From Arthrobacter sp. KBS0703 (GTDB lineage: Bacteria > Actinomycetota > Actinomycetes > Actinomycetales > Micrococcaceae): 64,000 bases of DNA. Shown piece after piece: positions 23,421-31,786 of the stretch (the first letter of the stretch is position 1; every line of letters begins with the position of its first letter). The notes beneath the pieces were generated by a model. That model saw only the letters and a list, made by a program, of their open reading frames with translations. It was not told the DNA's origin and did no database searches. The stretch is taken from positions 124,001 to 188,000 of the forward strand of contig NZ_MVDG02000002.1 of NCBI RefSeq assembly GCF_002008315.2. The letters run 5' to 3'. The position numbers and the translations under genes are program-made.

Positions 23421-24812
23421 ATGGCAAACGTCCCAGTTCCGGCTTCCGGCACTACGCCGCATCCGGACAAGCCGATTCATCCCAAGGGCCTGTTCAAGGC
23501 CTTCGCCGCCAGCCTCACGGGCACCGCGCTCGAGTGGTACGACTTCGCCGTCTACTCGGCGGCGGCCGCCGTCGTATTTCCCGTCGTCTTCTTCCCGTCA
23601 TCCGATCCCCTGACCGGCACCATCCTGGCCTTCTCCACCTACGCGGTGGGCTACGTTTCCCGCCCGGTCGGCGGCATCATCTTCGGCCGGCTCGGGGACC
23701 GCATCGGCCGCAAGAAGGTCCTGGTGGCCACCCTGATGATCATCGGTGTGGCCACCGTGCTCATCGGCGTGCTGCCCGGCTACGCGAGCATCGGCATCGC
23801 CGCCCCCATCATCCTGGTCCTGCTGCGGTTCGGCCAGGGCGTGGGCGTGGGCGGCGAATGGGGCGGCGCCGTCCTGCTCTCCAGCGAATACGGCGATCCC
23901 CACCGGCGCGGCTTCTGGGCCTCTGCGGCCCAGGTGGGTCCGCCGGCAGGCAACCTGCTGGCAAACGGCGCCCTGGCGGTCCTCACGCTGGCACTGACCG
24001 AGGAGCAGTTCCTCTCCTTCGGCTGGCGCATCGCGTTCCTGGTATCGGCCCTGCTGGTCGGATTCGGCCTCTGGATCAGGCTCCGGCTCGAAGACACTCC
24101 CATCTTCAAGGCCATCCAGGCCCACGGCGAGCAGCCCCACGCCCCGGTCCAGGAGGTCTTCCGCAAAGAGCTCCGTCCGCTGATCGCGGCCATCCTGTGC
24201 CGCGTGGGACCGGATGTGCTCTACGCGCTGTTCACCGTCTTCACCCTCACCTACGGCATCCAGACCCTCGGCTACGAACGCAACCAGGTGCTCACCGCCG
24301 TCCTGGTCGGCTCCGCGTTCCAGCTGTTCATGATCCCGCTGGCAGGCGCCGTCTCCGACCGCTTCAACCGCCGCCGCGTCTACGGCATCGGCGCCGTGGC
24401 GGGCGCCGTCTGGACGTTCATCTTCTTCGGCGTCCTGGGCGGCAACAACGAACCGATGCTGATCGTGGGCATCGTGCTCGGCCTCATGGCCCACTCCTTC
24501 ATGTACGGCCCCCAGGCCGCCTTCATCGTGGAGCAGTTCTCGCCGCGGCTCCGCTCCACCGGCAGCTCACTGGCCTACACGTTCGCCGGCGTAATCGGCG
24601 GTGCCATCGCCCCACTGATGTTCACGCTCCTGCTGTCCCAGTTCGGCACCTGGATTCCGGTGGCCATCTACGTCGCCGTGGCCGCCGCCGTCACCCTGGT
24701 GGGGCTGGCCCTTGGCCGGGACAACGACACCGTAGAGGACGCGGACTACCGCCTGCTGCTGGAAGGAACCGCCGCAGCACCCCAGCCGTCCGGCGCCGCA
24801 GATTCCAAGTGA
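23421..24812 (+). CDS. MFS transporter, metabolite:H+ symporter (MHS) family
   Basis: 463 residues, 12 membrane helices. The N-terminal SLTGTALEWYDFAVYSAAAA is the MHS hallmark, followed by the MFS loop motif GRLGDRIGRKKVL and RFGQGVGVGGEWGGAVLLSSEY. Relatives import organic acids such as citrate, shikimate or dicarboxylates. A GGAGG lies nine bases before the ATG. It sits with DUF2848, an amidase and a GntR regulator under shared operators, so it probably imports an amide or its acid product. Confidence 0.87.
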   Translation: MANVPVPASGTTPHPDKPIHPKGLFKAFAASLTGTALEWYDFAVYSAAAAVVFPVVFFPSSDPLTGTILAFSTYAVGYVSRPVGGIIFGRLGDRIGRKKVLVATLMIIGVATVLIGVLPGYASIGIAAPIILVLLRFGQGVGVGGEWGGAVLLSSEYGDPHRRGFWASAAQVGPPAGNLLANGALAVLTLALTEEQFLSFGWRIAFLVSALLVGFGLWIRLRLEDTPIFKAIQAHGEQPHAPVQEVFRKELRPLIAAILCRVGPDVLYALFTVFTLTYGIQTLGYERNQVLTAVLVGSAFQLFMIPLAGAVSDRFNRRRVYGIGAVAGAVWTFIFFGVLGGNNEPMLIVGIVLGLMAHSFMYGPQAAFIVEQFSPRLRSTGSSLAYTFAGVIGGAIAPLMFTLLLSQFGTWIPVAIYVAVAAAVTLVGLALGRDNDTVEDADYRLLLEGTAAAPQPSGAADSK

Positions 24813-24819
24813 GCGGGAC

Positions 24820-25476
24820 CTAGGTGCGGAGCAGGATGTCGCGGGTAACGGCCAGATGATGGTCGATGGCCTTCTGCGCCTCCGCCGCGTCTCCGGACAC
24901 CAGGGCATCGAGGATGTCCTGGTGTTCGGCGCACACCTCCCCGCGCCGGCCGCCGGTGCGGAACAGCGCGGATACGCCCACCAGGATCTGCCGCACATGG
25001 AGCTTGCTGTAGGTGCGGGAGATGAGTTCGTTTCCCGCAGCATCAATGAGCTGCTGGTGGAAGAGGGTATCCAGGCGGATGAACTCCCGCGCTGCGTCCG
25101 GGCTCAGGGTTTCCGGAAGCTTGGACTGCTGGTCCAGGGTCTCCTGCATCGTCTCGGCCGGGACCCTGCGCTGCTCGATGACCAGGCGGGCGGCGTGGCT
25201 TTCGAGGACTCCGCGCAGTTCCATGAGCTCGGACATTTCCCGGCCGGTTATGGGGGGAACATAGGCTCCGCGCTGCGGAATCAGTTCCACCAGGCCGTCC
25301 GAGACGAGCAGCAGGAGCGCCTCCCGGACCGGAGTGCGCGAGACGCCGATCTCGGCAGCCAGTTCCTGCTCGTTCAGGAACTTCCCCTGCACCTCCGGGT
25401 CAATCAGGATGTTTTCGCGCAGGTACGCGTACGCCTTCTCGCGGCCGGACGCCGCCGTCCCCGAACTTTTTCGCAT
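24820..25476 (-). CDS. GntR-family (FCD) transcriptional regulator
   Basis: 218 residues. The winged helix occupies about 10-75 (YLRENILIDPEV, NEQELAAEIGVSRTPVREAL, QRGAYVPPI) and the FCD domain the rest, with metal-ligand candidates in FIRLDTLFHQQLID, CAEHQDILDALVSGD and DHHLAVT. It is convergent with the MFS gene by 7 bases and divergent from the amidase. A TGTATACA operator lies 7 bases before its start codon, so autoregulation is likely. Confidence 0.88.
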   Translation of the reverse strand: MRKSSGTAASGREKAYAYLRENILIDPEVQGKFLNEQELAAEIGVSRTPVREALLLLVSDGLVELIPQRGAYVPPITGREMSELMELRGVLESHAARLVIEQRRVPAETMQETLDQQSKLPETLSPDAAREFIRLDTLFHQQLIDAAGNELISRTYSKLHVRQILVGVSALFRTGGRRGEVCAEHQDILDALVSGDAAEAQKAIDHHLAVTRDILLRT

Positions 25477-25490
25477 ACATTATGTATACA
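25475..25490. promoter_or_regulatory. GntR operator ATACAT-T-ATGTAT with TGTATACA
   Basis: The palindrome ATACAT-T-ATGTAT (25475-25487) overlaps TGTATACA (25483-25490) and covers the GntR start codon. The sequence matches the sites in the DUF2848/MFS control region, which supports one local regulon. Confidence 0.72.
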
Positions 25491-25508
25491 ACAGACTGGA
25501 GTAATTCC

Positions 25509-26303
25509 ATGCGTTTAGCAGTGGCCCAAATCATCACCGGAGCCGATCCGGCCGCCAACCTGGAGCTGATTCGAGAATACGCCACGCGCGCCAAAGCCGC
25601 CGGAGCCGAGCTGGCCGTATTCCCGGAAGCGGCGATGCGCGCCTTCGGCAACAGTCTGGCGGACATCGCCGAGCCGCTGGACGGACCGTGGGCAACTGCC
25701 GTCCGCAGCATCGCCGGCGAGCTGGACATCGCCATCGTGGCGGGGATGTTCACCCCGGGCGACGGCGGCCGTGTGCGGAACACCCTGCTGGTCACCGGCC
25801 CGGGCATCGAAACGTCCTACGACAAGATCCACCTCTTTGATGCCTTCGGTTTCGCCGAGTCCGATTCGGTAGATGCCGGCACGTCACCGGTGACCTTTGA
25901 ACTCAACGGCACGGTGATTGGCCTCGCCACCTGTTACGACGTGCGCTTCCCCGGCCTTTTCACGGCCAACGCCCAAGCCGGGGCCCAGGTCAACATCGTC
26001 TGCGCCTCGTGGGGCGCCGGCGAAGGAAAGGCTGAGCAGTGGGACCTGCTGGTCCGGGCCCGTGCCGTGGACAGCACCACGTTTGTGGTGGCCTGCGGCC
26101 AGGGCGATCCCGCCAGCATCGGCCTGCCGTCCGCAGGTGCCGCCCCCACCGGGATCGGCCACAGCGCCGTGATCTCCCCGCTCGGCTCCCCGCTGGTTAC
26201 TTTGGGCGGCGAGCCCGAGCTGGCCGTGATCGACATCGACCCGGCCGTCATTGCGGAAGTTCGCGGAAAACTCCCGGTGCTCGCGAACGCCAGGAGCTTC
26301 TAG
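25509..26303 (+). CDS. carbon-nitrogen hydrolase (nitrilase superfamily amidase)
   Basis: 264 residues from ATG 25509; an upstream ATG at 25482 lies inside the operator and is unlikely. The catalytic triad is visible as Glu40 (AVFPEAA), Lys106 (SYDKIHLFD) and Cys142 (ATCYDVRFP). The YDKIHLFD and CYDVRFP forms resemble omega-amidase/Nit2 or deaminated-glutathione amidases. It hydrolyses a small amide to acid plus ammonia in the cytosol. Its promoter shares the TGTATACA operator with the GntR gene. Confidence 0.87.
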   Translation: MRLAVAQIITGADPAANLELIREYATRAKAAGAELAVFPEAAMRAFGNSLADIAEPLDGPWATAVRSIAGELDIAIVAGMFTPGDGGRVRNTLLVTGPGIETSYDKIHLFDAFGFAESDSVDAGTSPVTFELNGTVIGLATCYDVRFPGLFTANAQAGAQVNIVCASWGAGEGKAEQWDLLVRARAVDSTTFVVACGQGDPASIGLPSAGAAPTGIGHSAVISPLGSPLVTLGGEPELAVIDIDPAVIAEVRGKLPVLANARSF

Positions 26304-26320
26304 GCCGGAGGCACACGCAG

Positions 26321-26360
26321 CAAGCGGACGACGGCGGGAGGTCCCGCCGTCGTCCGCTTG
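26321..26360. terminator. GACGGCGGGA-family hairpin, copy 6
   Basis: Perfect 18-base arms (CAAGCGGACGACGGCGGG and its complement) with a 4-base AGGT loop sit between the convergent amidase and SRPBCC stops. This is the longest perfect stem of the family. Confidence 0.88.
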
Positions 26361-26395
26361 CCTTCCGCGTTCCTACCGCAGGTTCGCCGTGCCGG

Positions 26396-26893
26396 TCAGG
26401 CGCGGGAATGTTCGGCGATCAGGGCGTCGATCTGGCCGGCGGCTTCCTTCATGCCGTCCTCCATGCCCATCTCGATCATCTTGCCCATCTGTTCCTCGGA
26501 TTCGAACGTGGACAGGACGGTCATCCGGGTGCGGCCGCCGAGGTCCTCAAGCGTGACGGTCGCATGCGTGGTGCCCATGGCCTCGACCGGAGCGCCGTCG
26601 TCGTCGGCGAAACCGTCGTCAAATTCGAGGCGGCGCGGAGCCTCGATGGCGGTGATGCGCCACCAGCCGCCGGCCTTCTCGCCCTCGGGGCCGGTCATGT
26701 AGTAGCTGGCCTCTCCGCCCGGGGTGAATTCGTGTTTCACGAACGTGGCCGGCCAGGTGGGCGGGCCCCACCAGCGCTCAAGCTGCCGCGGGTCTTCCCA
26801 GACCTGCCAGACCCGCTCGACGTCGGCGTCGAACTCGGCCACAAGGGTGAAGCTGAGCGTCTCTGCGCTCTTCGTGGAACTGATAACCGTCAT
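26396..26893 (-). CDS. SRPBCC (AHSA1-type) domain protein
   Basis: 165 residues from ATG 26893. The START-like fold is recognised by FDADVERVWQVWEDPRQLERWWGPP near the start, a central PEGEKAGGWWRITAIEAPRRL, and the terminal helix MIEMGMEDGMKEAAGQIDAL. AHSA1-type bacterial proteins bind hydrophobic ligands; the function here is unknown. It lies 13 bases downstream of the ArsR gene, the common actinobacterial pair in which ArsR controls both. Confidence 0.85.
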   Translation of the reverse strand: MTVISSTKSAETLSFTLVAEFDADVERVWQVWEDPRQLERWWGPPTWPATFVKHEFTPGGEASYYMTGPEGEKAGGWWRITAIEAPRRLEFDDGFADDDGAPVEAMGTTHATVTLEDLGGRTRMTVLSTFESEEQMGKMIEMGMEDGMKEAAGQIDALIAEHSRA

Positions 26894-26906
26894 TGCCGGA
26901 CCCTTC

Positions 26907-27239
26907 CTATTCTTCAGCGAGGATGTCTGCGATCCGCTCGGCGCGCTGCCGCCAGATCGCCTCGTACTCGTCAAGCAGCCGCCGGGCTTTCTGCAGTCCT
27001 TCACGGCTGCCCCGCACGATCTGCTCCCTTCCGCGCTTTTCCTTGGTGACCAGGGAAGCGCGCTCCAACACCGCCACGTGCTTCTGGACGGCGGCAAAAC
27101 TCATGGCGTAGAGGGACGCCAGGCCGGACACCGAATACTCCTCCACCGCCACCCGGCGCATGATGTCCCGCCGGGTGGTGTCCGCGAACGCCTGGAAGAG
27201 GCGGTCGAGTTCGGCATCGCTAAGCTGATCTACAACCAT
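26907..27239 (-). CDS. ArsR-family regulator
   Basis: 110 residues: DAELDRLFQAFADTTRRDIM, SVSGLASLYAMSFAAVQKHVAVLERASLV (recognition helix) and a KRGREQIV wing. No ArsR-type Cys pair is present, so it is not a classic metal sensor. It belongs to the subgroup paired with SRPBCC proteins. Its own start codon lies inside a perfect palindrome, pointing to tight autoregulation of a leaderless transcript. Confidence 0.87.
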   Translation of the reverse strand: MVVDQLSDAELDRLFQAFADTTRRDIMRRVAVEEYSVSGLASLYAMSFAAVQKHVAVLERASLVTKEKRGREQIVRGSREGLQKARRLLDEYEAIWRQRAERIADILAEE

Positions 27240-27253
27240 TTGGTTGTAGATTA
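27230..27253 (-). promoter_or_regulatory. autoregulatory palindrome over the ArsR start codon
   Basis: Nine-base arms CTACAACCA / TGGTTGTAG with a 2-base centre span 27230-27249 and include the ArsR start codon (27237-27239). On the minus strand a -10 box TAATCT (27253-27248) ends 8 bases before ATG, the geometry of a leaderless promoter. Repressor binding would cover the transcription start. Confidence 0.75.
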
Positions 27254-27428
27254 TGGCCGCGCGGGAAGGGTGTCAATCCCCGCCCGCCCGTAACTGGTGC
27301 GCATTGGTTCCGGGACCGAAAACGGAGGGCTGGTTTTAGGCTGGGATCCATACATTCCGGGATTTACTGTCGATAGCATTGGGTGACCGGACAGAGCCGT
27401 CCGGACGGGTATCAACGCAAGGAAGCCC

Positions 27429-29027
27429 ATGGCCGCAGCTACAGTGGACGACATCCTGTCGGATCTCCCTCTGGGTTTCGCCAGCCTCATTCTTCGACCG
27501 GACCGCGCCGAAACGCCTATCGAACGCTTTCTGATCGTTGACGCCGACGACGAGACGTCCGACGGCGGGGCCGCGTTTGTCCTGCTCATCGGGGTCCGCG
27601 GACGCTCCGCTTTGCCGGCGCTGCGGCGCCTTCTGAAAAACCCTCCGCTGGTGCTGGCCGTCAAGGGCGGCCCCGGCGAACTGGGGGAAGCCGAAGAGCT
27701 GCTCCGGGCTGCCGGAACCGGTCTCCTGCTGGTGGATCCGGCCGCGGACTGGGACCGGCTGCTGTCCATCGCCAAGGACCGGATCACGCCGCGCAGCTAC
27801 CAGAGCGAAGTCCTGACGCTGCTGGAGGAGGACCTGTTCGCCATCGCGCAGACCACGGCCCGCCTGACCTCGAGCCATGTGGTGATCGAGGATGCCGCCA
27901 ACAAGGTCCTGGCCTACTCCACGGTGACGAATGACATCGACGAGCTCCGCAAGGCATCGATCCTTGCGCGCCGCGGTCCGCGGAAATACGAGCTGCTCCT
28001 CAAGGATCTTGGCGCCTACCGCGAACTGCACCGGACCCGCCTGCCGGTCAGGGTTCCGGCCCGGCCGCAGGACGGGCTGAGGGAGCGCGTCGCCATCACC
28101 CTGTTCGCCGGCGACCGCATCATGGGGTACATCTGGCTGCAGGAAACCGGGGACGGCTTCGGCGCGGACGTCGACTACGTCCTGACCGGATCGGCCGCTC
28201 GGGTGTCAGCCGAGCTGATCCGCCACCGCAACCAGCAGTCGGTGCACATGCGCCAGGACCGCATTGCGCGGATCCTTTCGGGCCCGGCGGAGGCCGCCGC
28301 AAGTGCGCATAGCGAGAAGATCCCCGCGGACCGTCCTTCGGCACTGATCCTGCTGGGAATGTCTGCCGCTGAGGCCCAGCACGACGATGCGGCCCTCAAA
28401 CATGGTGAGCTCGCCAACCTGGCGTCAATCCATGCGGCAGCCTACAAACCGTCAGCCATAGTGGGGCAGTTCAACGGCGACACCGCCGTCATCATCCCGG
28501 CGCTCCAGTCCGCCAACGCCGAGGCCGGAATTCGTAGCCTCGCCGAAGCGATCGTCCGGGACGCCGGGAGGCATCTGGGTGTCAGTCCTTTCGCCGCAGT
28601 GGGACCAATCGCCCCGGATCTGCTCTCGATTCATTCCGTGACCGCCAAAACGGAGGCACTGCTCGGCAGCATGCGGCGGTCAGGCACCGCTGCCGTGGCC
28701 ACCGTGGACGACTTCGAGGTGGACATCCTCCTTCACGAAGCACTTCAGAGCTTCACCGCCTCGGCTTTTCGCCACCGCAGCCTCTGGGCCCTCCTCCGCG
28801 ACGACGGCGAACTGGCCGAAACCCTGCTGGCGTATTTCGAGGCGTCGCTGGATGTGGCCGAATGCTCAAAGCGGATGAAACTGCACAAGAACACCGTCTA
28901 CTACCGGATCAGCAAGGCCAGCCGCGTTACCGGCCTGAACTTCAGCGATCTCCACCACTCATTGGTCGCCCTCCTTCATATCCAGGAGTGGGCCGGCAAG
29001 CATAAGGAGCACCTGGGCAAGAAATGA
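27429..29027 (+). CDS. PucR-family transcriptional regulator
   Basis: 532 residues. An N-terminal sensory region (about 1-110) resembles the PucR domain, a central GAF/CdaR-like region follows, and the C-terminal helix-turn-helix of the PucR type is clear: LAETLLAYFEASLDVAECSK followed by LHKNTVYYRISKASRVTGLN. PucR proteins activate purine, amino-acid or proline catabolism. The stop overlaps the glutaminase start by ATGA, so the regulator and glutaminase are translated together, and the permease downstream is a likely target. Confidence 0.86.
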   Translation: MAAATVDDILSDLPLGFASLILRPDRAETPIERFLIVDADDETSDGGAAFVLLIGVRGRSALPALRRLLKNPPLVLAVKGGPGELGEAEELLRAAGTGLLLVDPAADWDRLLSIAKDRITPRSYQSEVLTLLEEDLFAIAQTTARLTSSHVVIEDAANKVLAYSTVTNDIDELRKASILARRGPRKYELLLKDLGAYRELHRTRLPVRVPARPQDGLRERVAITLFAGDRIMGYIWLQETGDGFGADVDYVLTGSAARVSAELIRHRNQQSVHMRQDRIARILSGPAEAAASAHSEKIPADRPSALILLGMSAAEAQHDDAALKHGELANLASIHAAAYKPSAIVGQFNGDTAVIIPALQSANAEAGIRSLAEAIVRDAGRHLGVSPFAAVGPIAPDLLSIHSVTAKTEALLGSMRRSGTAAVATVDDFEVDILLHEALQSFTASAFRHRSLWALLRDDGELAETLLAYFEASLDVAECSKRMKLHKNTVYYRISKASRVTGLNFSDLHHSLVALLHIQEWAGKHKEHLGKK

Positions 29028-29965
29028 TGACAGCACTCGATTCGCCGCCTCTTAACCTGGTCCTGGACGAGATCGTCCGCAACCACCGGCCCCGAAGTGA
29101 AGCAGGATCAGTTCCCGCCAGCATCCCGCACCTGTCAGCGCCGCCGTTCGACCGTTTCGGGATTGCGGTGGCCACCACGTCCGGGGACGTGTTCAGTTCC
29201 GGCGACGCCGACCTGCCCTTCTCGATCCAGAGCATCTCGAAGGTCTTCACCCTGGCCATGGCGCTCCGCGCCGACGACCCCGGTGCGCTCTGGACCCGCG
29301 TACTTCGTGAGCCGTCAGGGACATCGTTCAACTCCCTGGTGCAGCTTGAAGTGGAGCACGGGATCCCCCGGAACCCGTTCATCAACTCGGGTGCCCTGGT
29401 GGTGACCGACCACGTGATGGGGAAGTTCGCTGACTCTGCAGGGCATGTCCTGCGGTTCCTCCGCGGGCAGGCGGGGCAGCTCAGTGGCCAGGGACCGTTC
29501 ATCGATGAGGTGGCGGCGGAGAACGAGCTGGCCAACAGCAGCCGCAATCTGGCCCTGGCCCACTTCCTGAAGAACTTCGGCAACCTGCACCGGCCCGCCG
29601 AGGCCGTGGTGGAGAACTACGTCCGGCAGTGCTCCATCATGATGAGCTGCGTCGAGGTGGCGAAGGCCGGCCTGTTCCTTGCCAGCGGCGGCCACGGAGC
29701 AAACGGCCCTGTCGTCTCCCGGAGCGAGGCCAAGCGCATCGGGTCCATCATGCTCACCTGCGGTATGTACGACGCCGCCGGTGAGTTCGCCTACCGCGTC
29801 GGCCTTCCCGGCAAAAGCGGTGTGGGCGGCGGAATCCTGGTAATCGTCCCCGGCGAGTGCTCCATCTGCGTCTGGAGCCCGCGGCTGGACGCCAAGGGCA
29901 ATTCCCTGGCGGGCTCGGCGGCCCTCGCTGATCTGTCCGACCGCACCGGATGGTCTGTTTTCTAG
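29024..29965 (+). CDS. glsA: glutaminase (GlsA type)
   Basis: 313 residues of the serine-dependent beta-lactamase-like glutaminase family. The catalytic SxxK is in FSIQSISKVF (about 69-72). NPFINSGAL, the Asn/Glu pair in AENELANSSRNLALA, and the Tyr in ENYVRQCSI are further family landmarks. VGLPGKSGVGGGI near residue 260 closes the site. It converts glutamine to glutamate plus ammonia in the cytosol. Flanked by PucR and an amino-acid permease, it suggests uptake and use of glutamine or asparagine as a nitrogen source. Confidence 0.92.
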   Translation: MMTALDSPPLNLVLDEIVRNHRPRSEAGSVPASIPHLSAPPFDRFGIAVATTSGDVFSSGDADLPFSIQSISKVFTLAMALRADDPGALWTRVLREPSGTSFNSLVQLEVEHGIPRNPFINSGALVVTDHVMGKFADSAGHVLRFLRGQAGQLSGQGPFIDEVAAENELANSSRNLALAHFLKNFGNLHRPAEAVVENYVRQCSIMMSCVEVAKAGLFLASGGHGANGPVVSRSEAKRIGSIMLTCGMYDAAGEFAYRVGLPGKSGVGGGILVIVPGECSICVWSPRLDAKGNSLAGSAALADLSDRTGWSVF

Positions 29966-30029
29966 ATCCGGTCCCCGCACTTTCCTGTTCCACCCCAGTT
30001 AGATCTTCAACCGGTCGAAAGGATCACCC

Positions 30030-31544
30030 ATGTCCAACAACCCCAATGACGAGGTTGCCCAGCACGAGGCCGACGGCGGCCACGCCCACGCTTCGGATTC
30101 CCTCCTTCACGCCGAAGACAAGGGCTATCACAAGAGCCTGAAACCGCGGCAGATCCAGATGATCGCGATCGGCGGCGCCATCGGCACCGGCCTGTTCCTC
30201 GGCGCCGGCGGCCGGCTCAACGCCGCCGGCCCCTCCCTCGTCATCGCCTACGCCGTCTGCGGCTTCTTCGCCTTCCTGATCCTCCGCGCCCTCGGCGAAC
30301 TCATCCTGCACCGCCCGTCATCCGGCTCGTTCGTCTCCTACGCCCGGGAATTCTTCGGCGAGAAGGCCGCCTTCGTCGCCGGCTGGTTCTACTGGATCAA
30401 CTGGGCCACCACCACCATCGTGGACATCACCGCCGCCGCCCTCTACATGAACTTCTTCGGCAAATACGTCCCCTGGATGGCCGACGTCCCGCAATGGGCC
30501 TGGGCCCTGACCGCCCTGATCGTCGTCCTGGGCCTGAACCTCGTCTCCGTAAAGGTCTTCGGCGAAATGGAATTCTGGTTCGCCATCATCAAAGTCGCCG
30601 CCCTCGTCGCGTTCCTCCTCATAGGCACCTACTTCGTCATCTTCGGCACCCCCGTGGACGGCCAGGAAGTCGGCCTCAGCCTCATCACCGACAACGGCGG
30701 GATCTTCCCCAACGGCATCCTGCCCATGATCATCCTGATGCAGGGCGTGCTCTTCGCCTACGCCTCCATCGAACTGGTCGGCACCGCCGCCGGCGAAACC
30801 GAAAACCCCGAAAAGATCATGCCCAAGGCCATCAACTCCGTGGTCTTCCGCATCGCCGTGTTCTACGTCGGCTCCGTCATCCTCCTGGCCCTGCTGCTGC
30901 CCTACACCACCTACCAGAAGGGCGTCAGCCCCTTCGTGACCTTCTTCGGCTCCATCGGCATCCAGGGCGTGGACGTCATCATGAACCTCGTCGTCCTCAC
31001 CGCCGCCCTGTCCTCCCTCAACGCCGGCCTCTACTCCACCGGCCGGATCCTGCGCTCCATGTCCGTCGCCGGCTCCGCCCCCAAGTTCGCCCAGCGCATG
31101 AACAAAGCCGGCGTCCCCTACGGCGGCATCGCCATCACCGCCGGCGTCTCCCTCCTCGGCGTCCCGCTGAACTACCTCGTCCCCACCCAGGCCTTCGAAA
31201 TCGTCCTCAACGTCGCCTCCGTCGGCATCATCGTCACCTGGGCCACCATCGTCCTGTGCCAGATGCAGCTCAAACGCTGGGCCGACAAAGGCTGGCTCAA
31301 ACGCCCCACCTTCCGGATGATCGGCGCCCCCTACACCGGCTACCTCTCCCTGCTCTTCCTCGTCGGCGTCCTCGTCATGGTCTTCATCGACTCCCCGCTC
31401 ACCCTGCTCGTGACCCTCGTCGCCTGCGCCCTCATGGTCGCCGGCTGGTACGCCTGCCGCAAACGCATCCACGAAATCGCCGAAACCCGCGACGGCTACA
31501 CCGGTGCCGCGCCGGTGGTGGCCAACCGGACTCCCATCCGGTAG
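30030..31544 (+). CDS. amino-acid permease (AAT/APC family)
   Basis: 504 residues with about 12 membrane helices. The first helix region [20 protein letters not shown] is the APC substrate-binding signature, followed by [14 protein letters not shown] and [11 protein letters not shown], typical of the AAT family (AnsP, GabP, CycA). A His/Asp-rich cytosolic N-terminus precedes it. A good AAAGGA lies before the ATG. The codons are unusually dominated by C in third position compared with neighbours, suggesting selection for high expression. With glutaminase upstream, an amide amino acid is a likely substrate. Confidence 0.88.
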   Translation: MSNNPNDEVAQHEADGGHAHASDSLLHAEDKGYHKSLKPRQIQMIAIGGAIGTGLFLGAGGRLNAAGPSLVIAYAVCGFFAFLILRALGELILHRPSSGSFVSYAREFFGEKAAFVAGWFYWINWATTTIVDITAAALYMNFFGKYVPWMADVPQWAWALTALIVVLGLNLVSVKVFGEMEFWFAIIKVAALVAFLLIGTYFVIFGTPVDGQEVGLSLITDNGGIFPNGILPMIILMQGVLFAYASIELVGTAAGETENPEKIMPKAINSVVFRIAVFYVGSVILLALLLPYTTYQKGVSPFVTFFGSIGIQGVDVIMNLVVLTAALSSLNAGLYSTGRILRSMSVAGSAPKFAQRMNKAGVPYGGIAITAGVSLLGVPLNYLVPTQAFEIVLNVASVGIIVTWATIVLCQMQLKRWADKGWLKRPTFRMIGAPYTGYLSLLFLVGVLVMVFIDSPLTLLVTLVACALMVAGWYACRKRIHEIAETRDGYTGAAPVVANRTPIR

Positions 31545-31609
31545 CAAGTCGCGCCACCGCCCCGGTTTCCACAGTCCCCAGACCCAACAACAACCGACGA
31601 AAGACCGCC

Positions 31610-31723
31610 ATGAACCGACACGACCTGCTGCGCCCCCAACCCGACCGGGCGCCAACGGAAAACCAGCCGATTGACAGCTGCGAGGACGGCTGCTTCTTCT
31701 GCACCGGACCGGAAACCGACTAG
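31610..31723 (+). CDS. 37-residue Cys-rich small protein (CEDGCFFC)
   Basis: The frame MNRHDLLRPQPDRAPTENQP continues to a knuckle CEDGCFFC and ends in TGPETD. Three Cys within eight residues could bind a metal or iron-sulfur centre. It lies between the permease and ThDP-enzyme genes on the same strand, with only a weak GAAAG ribosome site. C-rich codon use matches the permease. Likely real but unproven; the function is unknown. Confidence 0.5.
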   Translation: MNRHDLLRPQPDRAPTENQPIDSCEDGCFFCTGPETD

Positions 31724-31786
31724 GCGCCACCGGCGCCTCCACCCAACACACGTAAACCCACACCCAACCCAAGAAGACAAATAGTG

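Noticed and set aside
25482..25508. ATG at 25482 as start of the amidase
   Set aside because: It overlaps the operator and adds nine non-conserved residues before the usual MRLAVAQ start.
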